Source: Chloroflexota bacterium (GTDB taxonomy: Bacteria; Chloroflexota; UBA11872; UBA12225). From it: DNA of 44,768 bases. The stretch spans positions 1-44,768 of the forward strand of contig JACQGX010000133.1 of assembly GCA_016199265.1 (NCBI GenBank). The letters run 5' to 3'. Numbering within the stretch: the first letter of the stretch is position 1; each line of letters opens with the position of its first letter. Below, one piece after another: positions 1 to 7,580 of this stretch. The position numbers and the translations under genes are program-made. The notes under the pieces are model-generated. The model was not told the origin of the DNA, did no database searches, and saw nothing but the letters and a program-made list of their open reading frames with translations.

Positions 1-23
1 CTTTGCCCTTTGCACTTGGTCTA
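1..23. repeat. Heptamer array, CTTTGCA family, at window edge
   Basis: Reads CTTTGCC-CTTTGCA-CTTGGTC, three 7-bp units of the family also found at 7544, 9767 and 16583. The left edge is cut by the window, so the array may be longer. On the minus strand it is in frame with the copCD reading frame. Confidence 0.6.
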
Positions 24-849
24 GCCGGCTCCCGCTCAGTCGTGCCAGGACGAACACCAGAAGCGACAGCAGCAGTAGCCGACCGAACCACACCTGTCCG
101 TAGCGCGTCGCCAGGAGCAGCGCCGGTAGCGGCGCGTCCGCTGCGAGACTCAGTGCGCCCGCGAGCGGTATGCCGGCCGCGCGCCCGGCCTGCACGACGG
201 CGGCTGCCAGCGTGCTCGCCGCCGTGAGCCCGAGCGCGCTCCACGCCAGCAACAGCAGCCGCCGATCGAGTGCTGCGGCGGTGAGTGCCGCCACGGCCTC
301 GCCGAAAGTACCGCCCAAGGGCCCGGCCGGCGCGCGATCGAGCACCAGCGGGCGAAACGCCAGCGCTCCCATCAGGGCCGACATGGCGAGGTACGTCACC
401 CAGCGGAGCGTGACGTCTACCGGACCGGCCTGTGATGTCCGTCCCTGGGCAGCGGCGACGCCGGCCGGCGCCGCGACCGTTTGACCGACGCCGACGGCGA
501 AGGCAAACGCGCCCGCGGTGGTGTGCCCGTCGACCGACGAAAGCGCCTTCCACGCGACGGTGTAGCTGCCGGGAGGCAGCGCGCCGAGCTTGACCACGAG
601 TGACCTGCGGTCCTCAGGCGCGACCTCGATCGCCGCCACCGGCACGCGCTCCTGCGTGCTGGTGTAGACGGCGACCTCCGAGAACCGCGGCTCCGGCTCT
701 TCAGAAAACCAGAGTTGCACCGTGGGCGGCGCTTCCGGCAACACGCTGTTGGCGGGCGGCTCGGCGCGCACCAAGTTGGCGTGCGCCTGAGCCGGTGTCG
801 CGGGTGCCGCCGCCGCCATGAGCACGGCGGCGATGACGAGCACGAGCAC
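1..849 (-). CDS. CopC-CopD copper resistance fusion protein (3' end outside window)
   Basis: Periplasmic or extracytoplasmic copper-binding CopC domain followed by the start of a CopD membrane copper-transport domain. Translation shows a hydrophobic signal segment ending in PATPAQA, then mature HANLVRAEPP, so the N-terminal His expected to ligate Cu(II) is present, as is the second site SVDGHTTAG with Asp and His. After about residue 125 come three hydrophobic segments, including VTYLAMSALMGALAF and LLLAWSALGLTAAS. GTG 849 is chosen because it directly precedes the signal sequence; in-frame GTG codons at 843 and near 995 are alternatives and no good ribosome binding site is visible. It lies downstream of a two-component system on the same strand, suggesting co-regulation. 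Oddly, the frame runs into a CTTTGCA heptamer array at 1-20 when CopD should still have several membrane segments to go, so the domain may be truncated. Confidence 0.8.
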   Translation of the reverse strand, partial: MLVLVIAAVLMAAAAPATPAQAHANLVRAEPPANSVLPEAPPTVQLWFSEEPEPRFSEVAVYTSTQERVPVAAIEVAPEDRRSLVVKLGALPPGSYTVAWKALSSVDGHTTAGAFAFAVGVGQTVAAPAGVAAAQGRTSQAGPVDVTLRWVTYLAMSALMGALAFRPLVLDRAPAGPLGGTFGEAVAALTAAALDRRLLLLAWSALGLTAASTLAAAVVQAGRAAGIPLAGALSLAADAPLPALLLATRYGQVWFGRLLLLSLLVFVLARLSGSRLDQVQRAK

Positions 850-998
850 GATGCGAAACGGTGCCGGAATCGGGACCGTGGGCCGGATAGTACGCTTGCC
901 ACCAACGCCGGGGGCTGAAGCCCCCGGCGGTCCGGGTGGGGAGACGACGGTACCGACTACGCGACGGTCTCCACGATGACTCGCACGATGTTCCTGGC

Positions 999-1718
999 TC
1001 ACGCGCGCACGCCACCCCGATGGCTGCTGCCCTGCCCAGCGGGTGCGACCAATCCGCGGCCGAGCGCATAGCGCGCCGCTTGCGCACGGCTGCGCAGGTG
1101 GAGCTTGGAGAGGATGTTCCGCAAGTGGTTCTTGACCGTGTATTCGGAGATGACCAACCGCGCGGCGATCTCCTTGTTGGTATACCGCCGCGCGACGAGC
1201 TCGAGCACCTCCTGCTCGCGCAGCGTCAGCGCCGTCTCGGGCGCCGGCATATCGACCGCTCCCTCACCAACGGCGCTGCGAGCGCTGCCGGCAGTTCGGG
1301 CGAACTCTTCGAGGATGCGCGCCGCCATGGCGCGCGAGATTGGCGCCTCGCCGTGCGACATGCCCCGGAGCAGCTCCAGCATCTCGCTCGACCGGATGCC
1401 CTTGACCAGGTAACCCTGCGCGCCGGCCTTGATTGCCTCAAAGAGCTTGTCGTCGTCGTCATGCACGGTGAGCATCACTACCCGGACGTACGGCATCTCC
1501 TGCTTGAGGCGGCGCGTGGCCTCGATGCCGTCGCAATGTGGCATGTCAATGTCCATGAGCACGAGATCGGGCATCAGCTCGCGTGCCGCCGCCAGCGCGG
1601 CCTCGCCATCGGCCGCTTCGCCTACCACTTCGAAGTCGTCTTCATACGCGAACAGGCCGGCCATTCCCTCGCGGAATAGCGCATGATCGTCAACGAGCAA
1701 GAGCCGCTGCACGTCCAT
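999..1718 (-). CDS. NarL/FixJ-family response regulator
   Basis: DNA-binding response regulator, 239 residues. The receiver domain (about 1-120) has the acidic pair in LLLVDDH, the phospho-acceptor Asp56 in LVLMDIDMP, Thr84 in VVMLTVHD and Lys106 in GYLVKG. The C-terminal LuxR-type helix-turn-helix is complete, with LTLREQEVLELVARRYTNKE and SEYTVKNHLRNILSKL. ATG 1718 gives the standard N-terminus; a GTG at 1820 would add 34 residues lying inside the upstream kinase frame. The start overlaps the kinase stop by 29 bases, so the two are translationally coupled. Context between a histidine kinase and CopCD suggests it controls copper or envelope stress genes. The signal is an inference. Confidence 0.93.
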   Translation of the reverse strand: MDVQRLLLVDDHALFREGMAGLFAYEDDFEVVGEAADGEAALAAARELMPDLVLMDIDMPHCDGIEATRRLKQEMPYVRVVMLTVHDDDDKLFEAIKAGAQGYLVKGIRSSEMLELLRGMSHGEAPISRAMAARILEEFARTAGSARSAVGEGAVDMPAPETALTLREQEVLELVARRYTNKEIAARLVISEYTVKNHLRNILSKLHLRSRAQAARYALGRGLVAPAGQGSSHRGGVRA

Positions 1719-2661
1719 TGTTTGGTGCCTTGTGCGCGACGTCGCGCTCTGTCTCGCCCGCGGCGCGGCACGGTACGCACACGTGCACCGTCGCCCCGCT
1801 CCCTGGGCTGCTGGTGACACTCACCGCGCCCCCCAGGCTCGCCGCGCGCTCGCGCATGATCTCCAGTCCGAAATGCTGGCGCTGCGCTGCGCGCGGCGCG
1901 GCCGGATCGAACCCCGCGCCATCATCACGCACCGCGAGGTGCCAGCCATCGGTCTCGTGCCAGAAGCGGACGTCGACGTGCCCTGCACCGGCGTGCTTGC
2001 GCACGTTTGCCAGCGCCTCCTGCGCGATGCGTATGAGCTGGAACTCCACCGTGGGTGGCAATCCGCCGGCTGTCGGATCGATCTCGGATGCCTCGAACGT
2101 CGCCGCGATGCCGGTACGATCGGTGAACTGAGCGGTGTAGTCCCGCAGGGCGGCAGCCAGGCCATTGGGGCCCGGCTCGGGGCGTGTGCGCAGTCCGGCG
2201 ATCGCCTCGCGCACCTCGGCGTACGCCTCCTGCCCCGAAGTGCGCAGCCGCTCGACCTCCTCGACGGCCGCTTTCGTGCGTCCGCGCTCGACGAGCGACT
2301 CGATCGTGTCCAGCCGGACAAGCAAGTACGCCAGCACCTGGGCGATGCCGTCATGCATCTCCCGCGATAGCCGCTCACGCTCCTCCAGCACCGCGAGCCG
2401 CTCGACCTCCCGCGTGAGCGCTTCGAGCTCCCGGTTGCGCTGCAGCAACCGGGCTTCCATTTGGCGGATCATCCCAAATGCCACGCGCGCAAAGATGTAC
2501 GAGACGGCGAGCACGACGGCAACGGCAATGGCCGTACCGAGCGCCGTGGGAATCTCGGTGGCCACCAGCGAATGCCGGATCGTTTCATAGAGCCCGGCGC
2601 AGACCGCCGGCACGAGCACAGTCAGCCATCGCAGCACCCGCAGGCGGTCCAACCGGTTCAT
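1690..2661 (-). CDS. NarX/LiaS-type sensor histidine kinase
   Basis: Membrane histidine kinase of the HisKA_3 class, 323 residues. Two hydrophobic segments lie at about 10-25 and 40-62, with only a short loop between them, so there is no large extracellular sensor domain. A coiled-coil linker (70-95) leads to the H-box LSREMHDGIAQVL with phospho-acceptor His103. The HATPase domain shows the N-box RIAQEALANVRKHA (211-224), the G1 box DDGAGFD (246-252) and the G2 region FGLEIMRERAASLGG (264-278). ATG 2661 is preceded by GGGAG. The next gene upstream ends 20 bases before it. Its partner is the regulator at 999-1718. The short loop suggests sensing within the membrane or through the small secreted protein encoded upstream. 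Confidence 0.93.
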   Translation of the reverse strand: MNRLDRLRVLRWLTVLVPAVCAGLYETIRHSLVATEIPTALGTAIAVAVVLAVSYIFARVAFGMIRQMEARLLQRNRELEALTREVERLAVLEERERLSREMHDGIAQVLAYLLVRLDTIESLVERGRTKAAVEEVERLRTSGQEAYAEVREAIAGLRTRPEPGPNGLAAALRDYTAQFTDRTGIAATFEASEIDPTAGGLPPTVEFQLIRIAQEALANVRKHAGAGHVDVRFWHETDGWHLAVRDDGAGFDPAAPRAAQRQHFGLEIMRERAASLGGAVSVTSSPGSGATVHVCVPCRAAGETERDVAHKAPNNGRAAALAR

Positions 2662-2681
2662 CTCCCAGAGATTATCCCGGA

Positions 2682-3422
2682 TCAGCCGCGCACCACGGAG
2701 TGTTCGGCGAGGGTGGGGCGTGGCGCCGTGCCCGCCGGCCGCCGCGCGACGACGAGTGCGCTGGCCCCGACTGCCACCCCCAGCAGTCCGGCGACGATAC
2801 CGACGATGCCCAACAGTCGTGCCTGGCCGACCTGTGCCTCGGCATCGTCAGCGCGTGCCTGGGCAGCCTGTGCCTGGTCTTGCGCCGCCTTGACGGAGCT
2901 AGCCATCTGCGCCGCGGCGGGTACGGCCTCAGGGAATTGGAGCGTCGCCGTGTCCTGCACGTCGTTGAAGCGGCCGGGGCCGGACTCGAACTTCTCGTTC
3001 ACCGGGGTGCCGTCGATCGTGCCGGTGAAGGTGAAGATGTAAGAGCCGGCCTTGGTGGGGATCAGATCGGCAGTGTAGGCACCCGGCATGCCGAAGCGCG
3101 CCCGCAGTGGGAACTCCTTGGGCTGGCCACCGCCGAAGGCGACCTGCGCCCTAAGCGTCTGATGGGCGCCCTCCGCCGGCGAGCCATCGGCGGTCTTCGT
3201 GATGCTCAGGCTGATGCCGTTCGGCTCCCCCAGCAGCGCCGGCTCGCTGATGAAGCCGACGACGAAGGTGTAGGGTCCCACCGGCCGCCGCTCGTGCGCG
3301 AGCGCCGCGGAAGGTGCGGCCATGGGCAGCAGCGCAACAGCGGCGAGTAGCGCTACGATCGTCCGCACCCATCGACGCGGCTCACCACCAAGAAAGCAAT
3401 CTGCCAAGTCAACTCGAGTCAT
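2682..3422 (-). CDS. Secreted, C-terminally membrane-anchored protein of copper operon
   Basis: About 246 residues. A signal peptide (about 17-42, IVALLAAVALLPMAAPSAALA) precedes a beta-rich extracellular region opening HERRPVGPYTFVVGF, reminiscent of small immunoglobulin-like copper or YtkA-type domains. A helical stretch rich in Ala, Gln and Asp (about 170-205) follows, and a single membrane anchor (LLGIVGIVAGLLGVAVGASALV) ends the protein. ATG 3422 is chosen; GTG 3449 would add nine residues. It is the first gene of a minus-strand operon with the sensor kinase 20 bases downstream, then the regulator and CopC-CopD. A role as extracytoplasmic sensor partner or copper chaperone is inferred from position and the His next to the cleavage site. 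No family can be named with certainty. Confidence 0.75.
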   Translation of the reverse strand: MTRVDLADCFLGGEPRRWVRTIVALLAAVALLPMAAPSAALAHERRPVGPYTFVVGFISEPALLGEPNGISLSITKTADGSPAEGAHQTLRAQVAFGGGQPKEFPLRARFGMPGAYTADLIPTKAGSYIFTFTGTIDGTPVNEKFESGPGRFNDVQDTATLQFPEAVPAAAQMASSVKAAQDQAQAAQARADDAEAQVGQARLLGIVGIVAGLLGVAVGASALVVARRPAGTAPRPTLAEHSVVRG

Positions 3423-3548
3423 GCCAATGTTGTACCAGCGAGACGGCACTACAAATGGACTAGCCTCGGCCTATCTTTGGGCTATTGTCCGAGTGCATCG
3501 GTGCTATGCCTGGGTGGCTGCTGCCTCGGGCGTGGTATGTTCCGAGGG

Positions 3549-4727
3549 ATGAGCCAACGCGACATCGTCGAGGTCGATCATTGGCACGCGACTGCGGGGC
3601 GCATGCTGCGCCGCCGGCGCGGCCTGTCTGCGCTTTTCGATGGTCTCACGACACTGGGCGTAGCTTCGCTTGCTGCGTGCGCCGGCCCCGTTGGACCCGC
3701 TGCACAGGGGGGCGCAACGACGGCAGGAGACAACCGGGCATTGCCGCTCGTGTACGGCAGTGAGGGCAACATCTACGCAATCGGCATCGATGGGAAGATG
3801 CGGCGCCAGCTGACCAAGGTCGCCGGCGGCGCGCTGGCGCGCGACCCGGCGTGGTCGCCGGATGGCAAGCGCATCGCCTACAGCCTTACGCCGCCGATGC
3901 CGGCGGTGCGTGGCCCCGGTGGCCTCGTGCCTCTGCCGGTCACCGACGTTTACGTGATGAACGCGGATGGTGCCAACGCGAACGTGCTGATCTCGCACGG
4001 GGCGCCGGGCGTCGGCTATGAGAGCCCTGTGTGGTCGCCCGATGGTCAGGCGCTGTACGTCACCTACACCGAGATTGTGATGGAGAGCAACGTCGTCAGC
4101 GATCAGGTGACGGAGGTGGCACGCGTGCCGCTCGGCGGCGGGCAGCGCCAGACGCTGGCGACGAACGCGATGCTGCCGGCGATCGCGCCCGACGGTAAGC
4201 GCCTCGCCTACGTCACGCTCGAGCGAGATGGTCAGGCGTTGATCGTGGCCGATGCCGGCGGCAAGAACGCCAGGCCGGTCGTTCCCAAGGGCAGGTTCGA
4301 CGTGCTTGGCGCGCCGCGGTTCTCGCCGGACGGCAATCAGGTGGTGTTCTCCACCGCCGCGCCGATGCCACCGGTGCCGACAGTGACGCCTGTGACGCCA
4401 CGTGCCACCCCCGAGCGCCGCTCAGAGGGCGGGAGTTCGGCCGTCGCGCAGGCGCGCACGCCGGCCCTCGCCGCCGCGTCGCTGCGGCCGTCGCGCGTTC
4501 GGGCGCACGGCCTGCCGATGGACCTCTTTGTCGTCGGCGTCGACGGCGCCGGCCTCAAACGGCTGACGGTGCTCGGCGAAGACAACCCCGCGGCCGAGTG
4601 GTCGCCCGATGGCAAGAAGCTGGCCATGCTCGCCGGCGGCGGCGTGTACGTGCTCGACGCCGACGGCAGCGGACTGACGACGATTCATCAGCAGGGAGGC
4701 CACGGGCTCATCGACTGGCGGTGGTAG
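3549..4727 (+). CDS. TolB-like beta-propeller lipoprotein
   Basis: About 392 residues. An arginine-rich start (MLRRRRG) and hydrophobic stretch end in the lipobox-like LAAC, so the protein is probably lipidated and held outside the membrane. The body is a WD40-like/TolB propeller: the PD40 motif recurs as PAWSPDGKRIAYS, PVWSPDGQALYV, PRFSPDGNQVVFS and AEWSPDGKKLAM. A low-complexity Pro/Thr/Ala insert lies near residues 275-320. ATG 3549 sits right behind GAGGG; ATG 3537 is an alternative. It is divergent from the copper operon, with about 125 bases between start codons. Such free-standing propellers usually bind proteins or ligands and are not enzymes; the target cannot be predicted. Confidence 0.85.
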   Translation: MSQRDIVEVDHWHATAGRMLRRRRGLSALFDGLTTLGVASLAACAGPVGPAAQGGATTAGDNRALPLVYGSEGNIYAIGIDGKMRRQLTKVAGGALARDPAWSPDGKRIAYSLTPPMPAVRGPGGLVPLPVTDVYVMNADGANANVLISHGAPGVGYESPVWSPDGQALYVTYTEIVMESNVVSDQVTEVARVPLGGGQRQTLATNAMLPAIAPDGKRLAYVTLERDGQALIVADAGGKNARPVVPKGRFDVLGAPRFSPDGNQVVFSTAAPMPPVPTVTPVTPRATPERRSEGGSSAVAQARTPALAAASLRPSRVRAHGLPMDLFVVGVDGAGLKRLTVLGEDNPAAEWSPDGKKLAMLAGGGVYVLDADGSGLTTIHQQGGHGLIDWRW

Positions 4728-4958
4728 TTGTGGTCGAGGGCAAAGGCGGCGCCGATAGCCCGGATTATTCTCGTGGGCTCCGCTCATCCTGAGCTTGCCG
4801 TCGGGTCGTTCGGCAGTGAAGGTGCTTCCCGCCGAGGCCACCGCCGCCGCCGTCGTGGTAAGCAAGGTCAGCGCTGTACAGACGGACAGCCAGTGGCGGG
4901 CCACCGCGCCGCCGACCGCCGGTAGAACCCCGCGAGTTCGAGTAAGCGCGACTCCCGT
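4728..4958. other. Intergenic stretch, no gene seen
   Basis: No supported coding region lies between the propeller lipoprotein and the ABC promoter. A long opposite-strand frame crosses this stretch but has no recognisable motif and overlaps real genes. Confidence 0.5.
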
Positions 4959-4988
4959 TTGACGGCGCTCGCGGCACGCGCGTACAAT
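4959..4988 (+). promoter_or_regulatory. Sigma70-type promoter upstream of ABC exporter
   Basis: TTGACG at 4959-4964 and TACAAT at 4983-4988 are separated by 18 bases. This is the clearest -35/-10 pair in the window. A transcript starting near 4995 would carry a leader of about 205 bases before the GTG at 5201. Confidence 0.6.
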
Positions 4989-4999
4989 ACGCCTACGAT

Positions 5000-5100
5000 G
5001 ATTTTCTACCGGGGGGGCGCACGCTAGTGCGCACCATCTGCACCGGCGCAATCCCGCGGCGGCGGCCGCGCGGCCTCGCTGCGCCGTGGTCCCCGGTAGG
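5000..5100 (+). ncRNA. Structured leader RNA candidate (three-stem)
   Basis: Downstream of the promoter, CTACCGGGG (5006-5014) pairs perfectly with CCCCGGTAG (5091-5099). Enclosed are a hairpin GCGCAC-gcta-GTGCGC (5017-5032) and a second stem GGCGCA (5045-5050) with TGCGCC (5080-5085), which also holds a GC-rich inner hairpin. A closing stem with two enclosed arms is typical of regulatory leaders. It matches no riboswitch class I recognise: the conserved cores of TPP, FMN, cobalamin, guanidine, fluoride and Mn riboswitches were not seen. High GC makes chance pairing possible. Confidence 0.4.
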
Positions 5101-5200
5101 TCCGAGCGCTCGTTAAGCAGCGGCTCAGGCACGCTCTCCCTCACCGGCGAACGCGGCGCAGCCCACCTTCGCGTCGTGTCTTTCCTTTTCTCATTCGCTT

Positions 5201-6259
5201 GTGAGGTATTGTCTTGTGAACCGTTCTGCCCAACCTGAATCGCTGCTCGAAACGCACTCTGAAGTGGCCCCCGCCACGGCGGCGGCGCCGGCCACCGCCA
5301 TCTCGATCGCAATTCCCATGGTCGACGGCTCAGGCACGCCGCGATCGCATCCGATCCCGGCAGTGAGCGTGCGCGGGGTGTCGAAAGGGTTCGGCCGCCC
5401 GCGGCCCTGGCTCTGGTGGCGGCGCCGTTGGCGCGTCTCCTCCGAGAAGACGGCTTCGGCAACTCCCCAGCCTATTGCGGTGGAGAAGCCGGGCGTGGCG
5501 GTGCTCGCGGTCGACGACGTGACGTTCGACGTCGCGCGGCGCGAGGTGTTCGGCGTGCTCGGGGCCAACGGCTCGGGCAAGTCGACGCTCATCCGTCTGC
5601 TTTCGACGCTGCTCATTCCCGATCGCGGCTCGGTGCACGTCTTCGGCCTCGACGTCGTGCGCGATGAGGCGGCCGTAAAGCGCCTGATCAACCGCGTGAG
5701 CGTCGACGCCGCCTTCTTCAAAAAGCTCAGCCCCATGGAGAACCTCGATTACGCCGCGCGGCTCTACGGGCTCGAGATCAGCCGAGCGCGCCGGCAGGCG
5801 CTCGAGATCCTCGAGCGCCTCGGCATCTCGCGCCGGTCGGCGTTCGCGCCGATGGAGGACATGTCGCGCGGCATGCAGCAGAAGGTCGCCATCGCCCGCG
5901 CTTTCCTGAGTGCGCCGGCGCTGCTCCTGCTTGACGAGCCGACCACCGGGCTTGATCCCCGCTCCAAGCGCGACGTCCAGACGTTCGTACGCGAGTTGCG
6001 CGAGCAACACGGCACCACGGTCGTGCTGACAACGCACGACATGGACGAGGCCGACCGGCTCTGCGACCGGATCGCCATTCTCAGCCACGGCCGAATCGTC
6101 GCGCTCGACACGCCGCCGGCGCTCAAACTCGACCTTCAGCGTCGCCAGGCAGCCGCGCCGGCGGCGCCGCCGTCGCTCGAAGACGTGTTCATGCACCACA
6201 CCGGCCTCGCCGTCGACGAAGTCACCGGCGAGGTCGTCGGCGAGGCGCAGGGCGGTTAG
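5201..6259 (+). CDS. ABC-2 type exporter, ATP-binding protein
   Basis: ATPase subunit of an ABC exporter, 352 residues. Walker A is GANGSGKST, the signature is SRGMQQK (the form common in ABC-2 exporters rather than LSGGQ), Walker B is LLLLDEPTTGLD and the H-loop is LTTHDMDEAD. An unusual insert of some 30 residues, rich in Trp and Arg (RPWLWWRRRWR), separates the first strand VSVRGVSKGF from AVDDVTFDV. The first 45 residues are Ala/Thr-rich and dispensable-looking, so a start downstream of GTG 5201 (GTG 5216 or ATG 5318) is possible. The partner permease follows after a gap filled by an inverted heptamer array. Substrate unknown; relatives export drugs, lipids or polysaccharides. Confidence 0.9.
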   Translation: MRYCLVNRSAQPESLLETHSEVAPATAAAPATAISIAIPMVDGSGTPRSHPIPAVSVRGVSKGFGRPRPWLWWRRRWRVSSEKTASATPQPIAVEKPGVAVLAVDDVTFDVARREVFGVLGANGSGKSTLIRLLSTLLIPDRGSVHVFGLDVVRDEAAVKRLINRVSVDAAFFKKLSPMENLDYAARLYGLEISRARRQALEILERLGISRRSAFAPMEDMSRGMQQKVAIARAFLSAPALLLLDEPTTGLDPRSKRDVQTFVRELREQHGTTVVLTTHDMDEADRLCDRIAILSHGRIVALDTPPALKLDLQRRQAAAPAAPPSLEDVFMHHTGLAVDEVTGEVVGEAQGG

Positions 6260-6286
6260 TGCAGAGGCCGGTACCTACCGGCGCCA

Positions 6287-6363
6287 GACGAAGGACGAAC
6301 GACGAACGACGAAGGACGAAGGAGGTAGTACGTCGACAGCCTCTTCGTCCTTCGTCCTTCGTC
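6287..6363. repeat. Inverted heptamer array, GACGAAG/CTTCGTC
   Basis: Five units (GACGAAG, GACGAAC, GACGAAC, GACGAAG, GACGAAG) at 6287-6321, a 21-base spacer, then three CTTCGTC units at 6343-6363. The arms are complementary, so the RNA between the ABC ATPase and its permease would form a long hairpin. A smaller palindrome, GCCGGTA-cc-TACCGGC, lies just upstream. Confidence 0.85.
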
Positions 6364-6397
6364 TCGCACCGCATTCAAAGACACCAGGAGAACCCAC

Positions 6398-7225
6398 ATG
6401 ATGGCTCTGCTCTGGCGCGAGTTCAACGCCGGCTACGCCTTTTTCGAACGCAACTGGAACCTCACGCGGCGCTACCTGGGCTGGGAAGTCGTCTGGTTCG
6501 TCTACGCGCTGGTGAACGGTCTGGCGGTGCTCTTCATCGCCGCCGCGACCGAACGCATCACCGGTCAGCCACTCGATACCCGCTTTCTACTGCTCTACTT
6601 GTTGATCGGCACGACCCTCTGGAGCTACCTCTCCGACATCTTCAGCAACATCGCCGAGACGATCACCTGGGAGCGGTGGGAAGGGACGATCGAGTACACG
6701 CTGATGGCCCCGGTCTCGCGCTTCATCCACCTCATAGGGAGCTGCGTCTACGCCGTGACGCACGGCGCGCTGCGGGCAGCGGTCGTCTTCGTCATCGTCG
6801 TGCTGATCTTCGGCGTCGACCTCTCCGGCGCGAACTTCGTCACGACGGCGGCGGTCGTCGCGCTCGGCAGCGTCAGCGTCATCGGCCTGGCGATCTTCGT
6901 CGCCATCCTGCCGCTGTTGTTCACCGAGCGCGGCGCGCAGATGACGTTCGTCATGAACTCCAGCCTGCTGCTCGTCTCGGGCGTCTACTACCCAACCGAC
7001 GTGCTTCCGATCTGGCTGCGGATCTTCTCGCCCTTCTCCCCGATCACCTACGTCCTCCGTGGCGTGCGCGCGTCCGTGCTCGAAGGCGCCGGCCTAGCCC
7101 AGGTCTGGGGCCAGCTGGCCATCCTGGCGGCGATGGGCCTCGTCCTCGTCCCCGCCAGCATTGCCGCGTTTGTCGTCGCCGAACGTTACGCCAAGCGAAC
7201 GGGAAGGCTGAAGCGGAGCGGGTAA
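6398..7225 (+). CDS. ABC-2 type exporter, permease protein
   Basis: Integral membrane permease, 275 residues, with about six hydrophobic segments (for example WFVYALVNGLAVLFIAAA, AVVFVIVVLIFGV, VIGLAIFVAILPLLF). The stretch SGVYYPTDVLPIWLRIFSPF is the typical ABC-2 family motif before the last segments. ATG 6398 has CAGGAG at a good distance. It pairs with the ATPase at 5201-6259; although a repeat hairpin separates them, same-strand order and matched function support one operon. The polar C-terminus (RYAKRTGRLKRSG) is cytoplasmic. Confidence 0.9.
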   Translation: MMALLWREFNAGYAFFERNWNLTRRYLGWEVVWFVYALVNGLAVLFIAAATERITGQPLDTRFLLLYLLIGTTLWSYLSDIFSNIAETITWERWEGTIEYTLMAPVSRFIHLIGSCVYAVTHGALRAAVVFVIVVLIFGVDLSGANFVTTAAVVALGSVSVIGLAIFVAILPLLFTERGAQMTFVMNSSLLLVSGVYYPTDVLPIWLRIFSPFSPITYVLRGVRASVLEGAGLAQVWGQLAILAAMGLVLVPASIAAFVVAERYAKRTGRLKRSG

Positions 7226-7580
7226 GCGTAGCGCACGAAGCGCGAACCTCGACATATACGTTTCGAAGGCATCGTCGTGACCGGCGTCGAGTCCGGCATA
7301 CGCCCGCGCCCGCGTCTGGCGCTATGCGCCGCTGTCACACGGTTGGTAGCCGCCTGTTCTACTGCCATGTGCCTATACCACATGCTGTCGGCATACCGTA
7401 AGAGCGAGCCATAGGATTTGCGGATCGGGGGATCCACGGCCCCTGGCACCACACGGGCACCACATCAGGCCGGCGAACAGGTCGGATGGTTGGCATTGGC
7501 CGTGTCCCTATACGAAAGCTAAGGTGGAACCCGCAGGTCCCTTCACTTTGCACTTTGCACTTTGCATTTGGTTTAGGCAG
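7226..7580. other. Intergenic region between convergent genes
   Basis: About 355 bases with no convincing reading frame. It holds a heptamer array at 7544-7571. The block ACGAAAGCTAAGGTGGAACC just before that array recurs in similar form before the array at 16583, so the shared repeat is longer than the heptamers alone. Confidence 0.6.
7544..7571. repeat. Heptamer array CACTTTG x3 plus one variant
   Basis: Three exact CACTTTG units (7544-7564) and a variant CATTTGG. It begins ten bases beyond the stop codon of the DUF362 gene. No complementary left arm remains, but the flank GGAACCCGCAGG is shared with the copy at 16561. Confidence 0.8.

Noticed and set aside
4422-5462. 346-codon minus-strand frame over the propeller gene end and ABC leader
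   Set aside because: Antisense to two well-supported genes, no motif, Arg/Pro/Ala-rich composition typical of shadow frames in GC-rich DNA.
6259-7401. 380-codon plus-strand frame overlapping the ABC permease
   Set aside because: Arg-rich with no hydrophobic pattern, while the other frame gives a clear permease.
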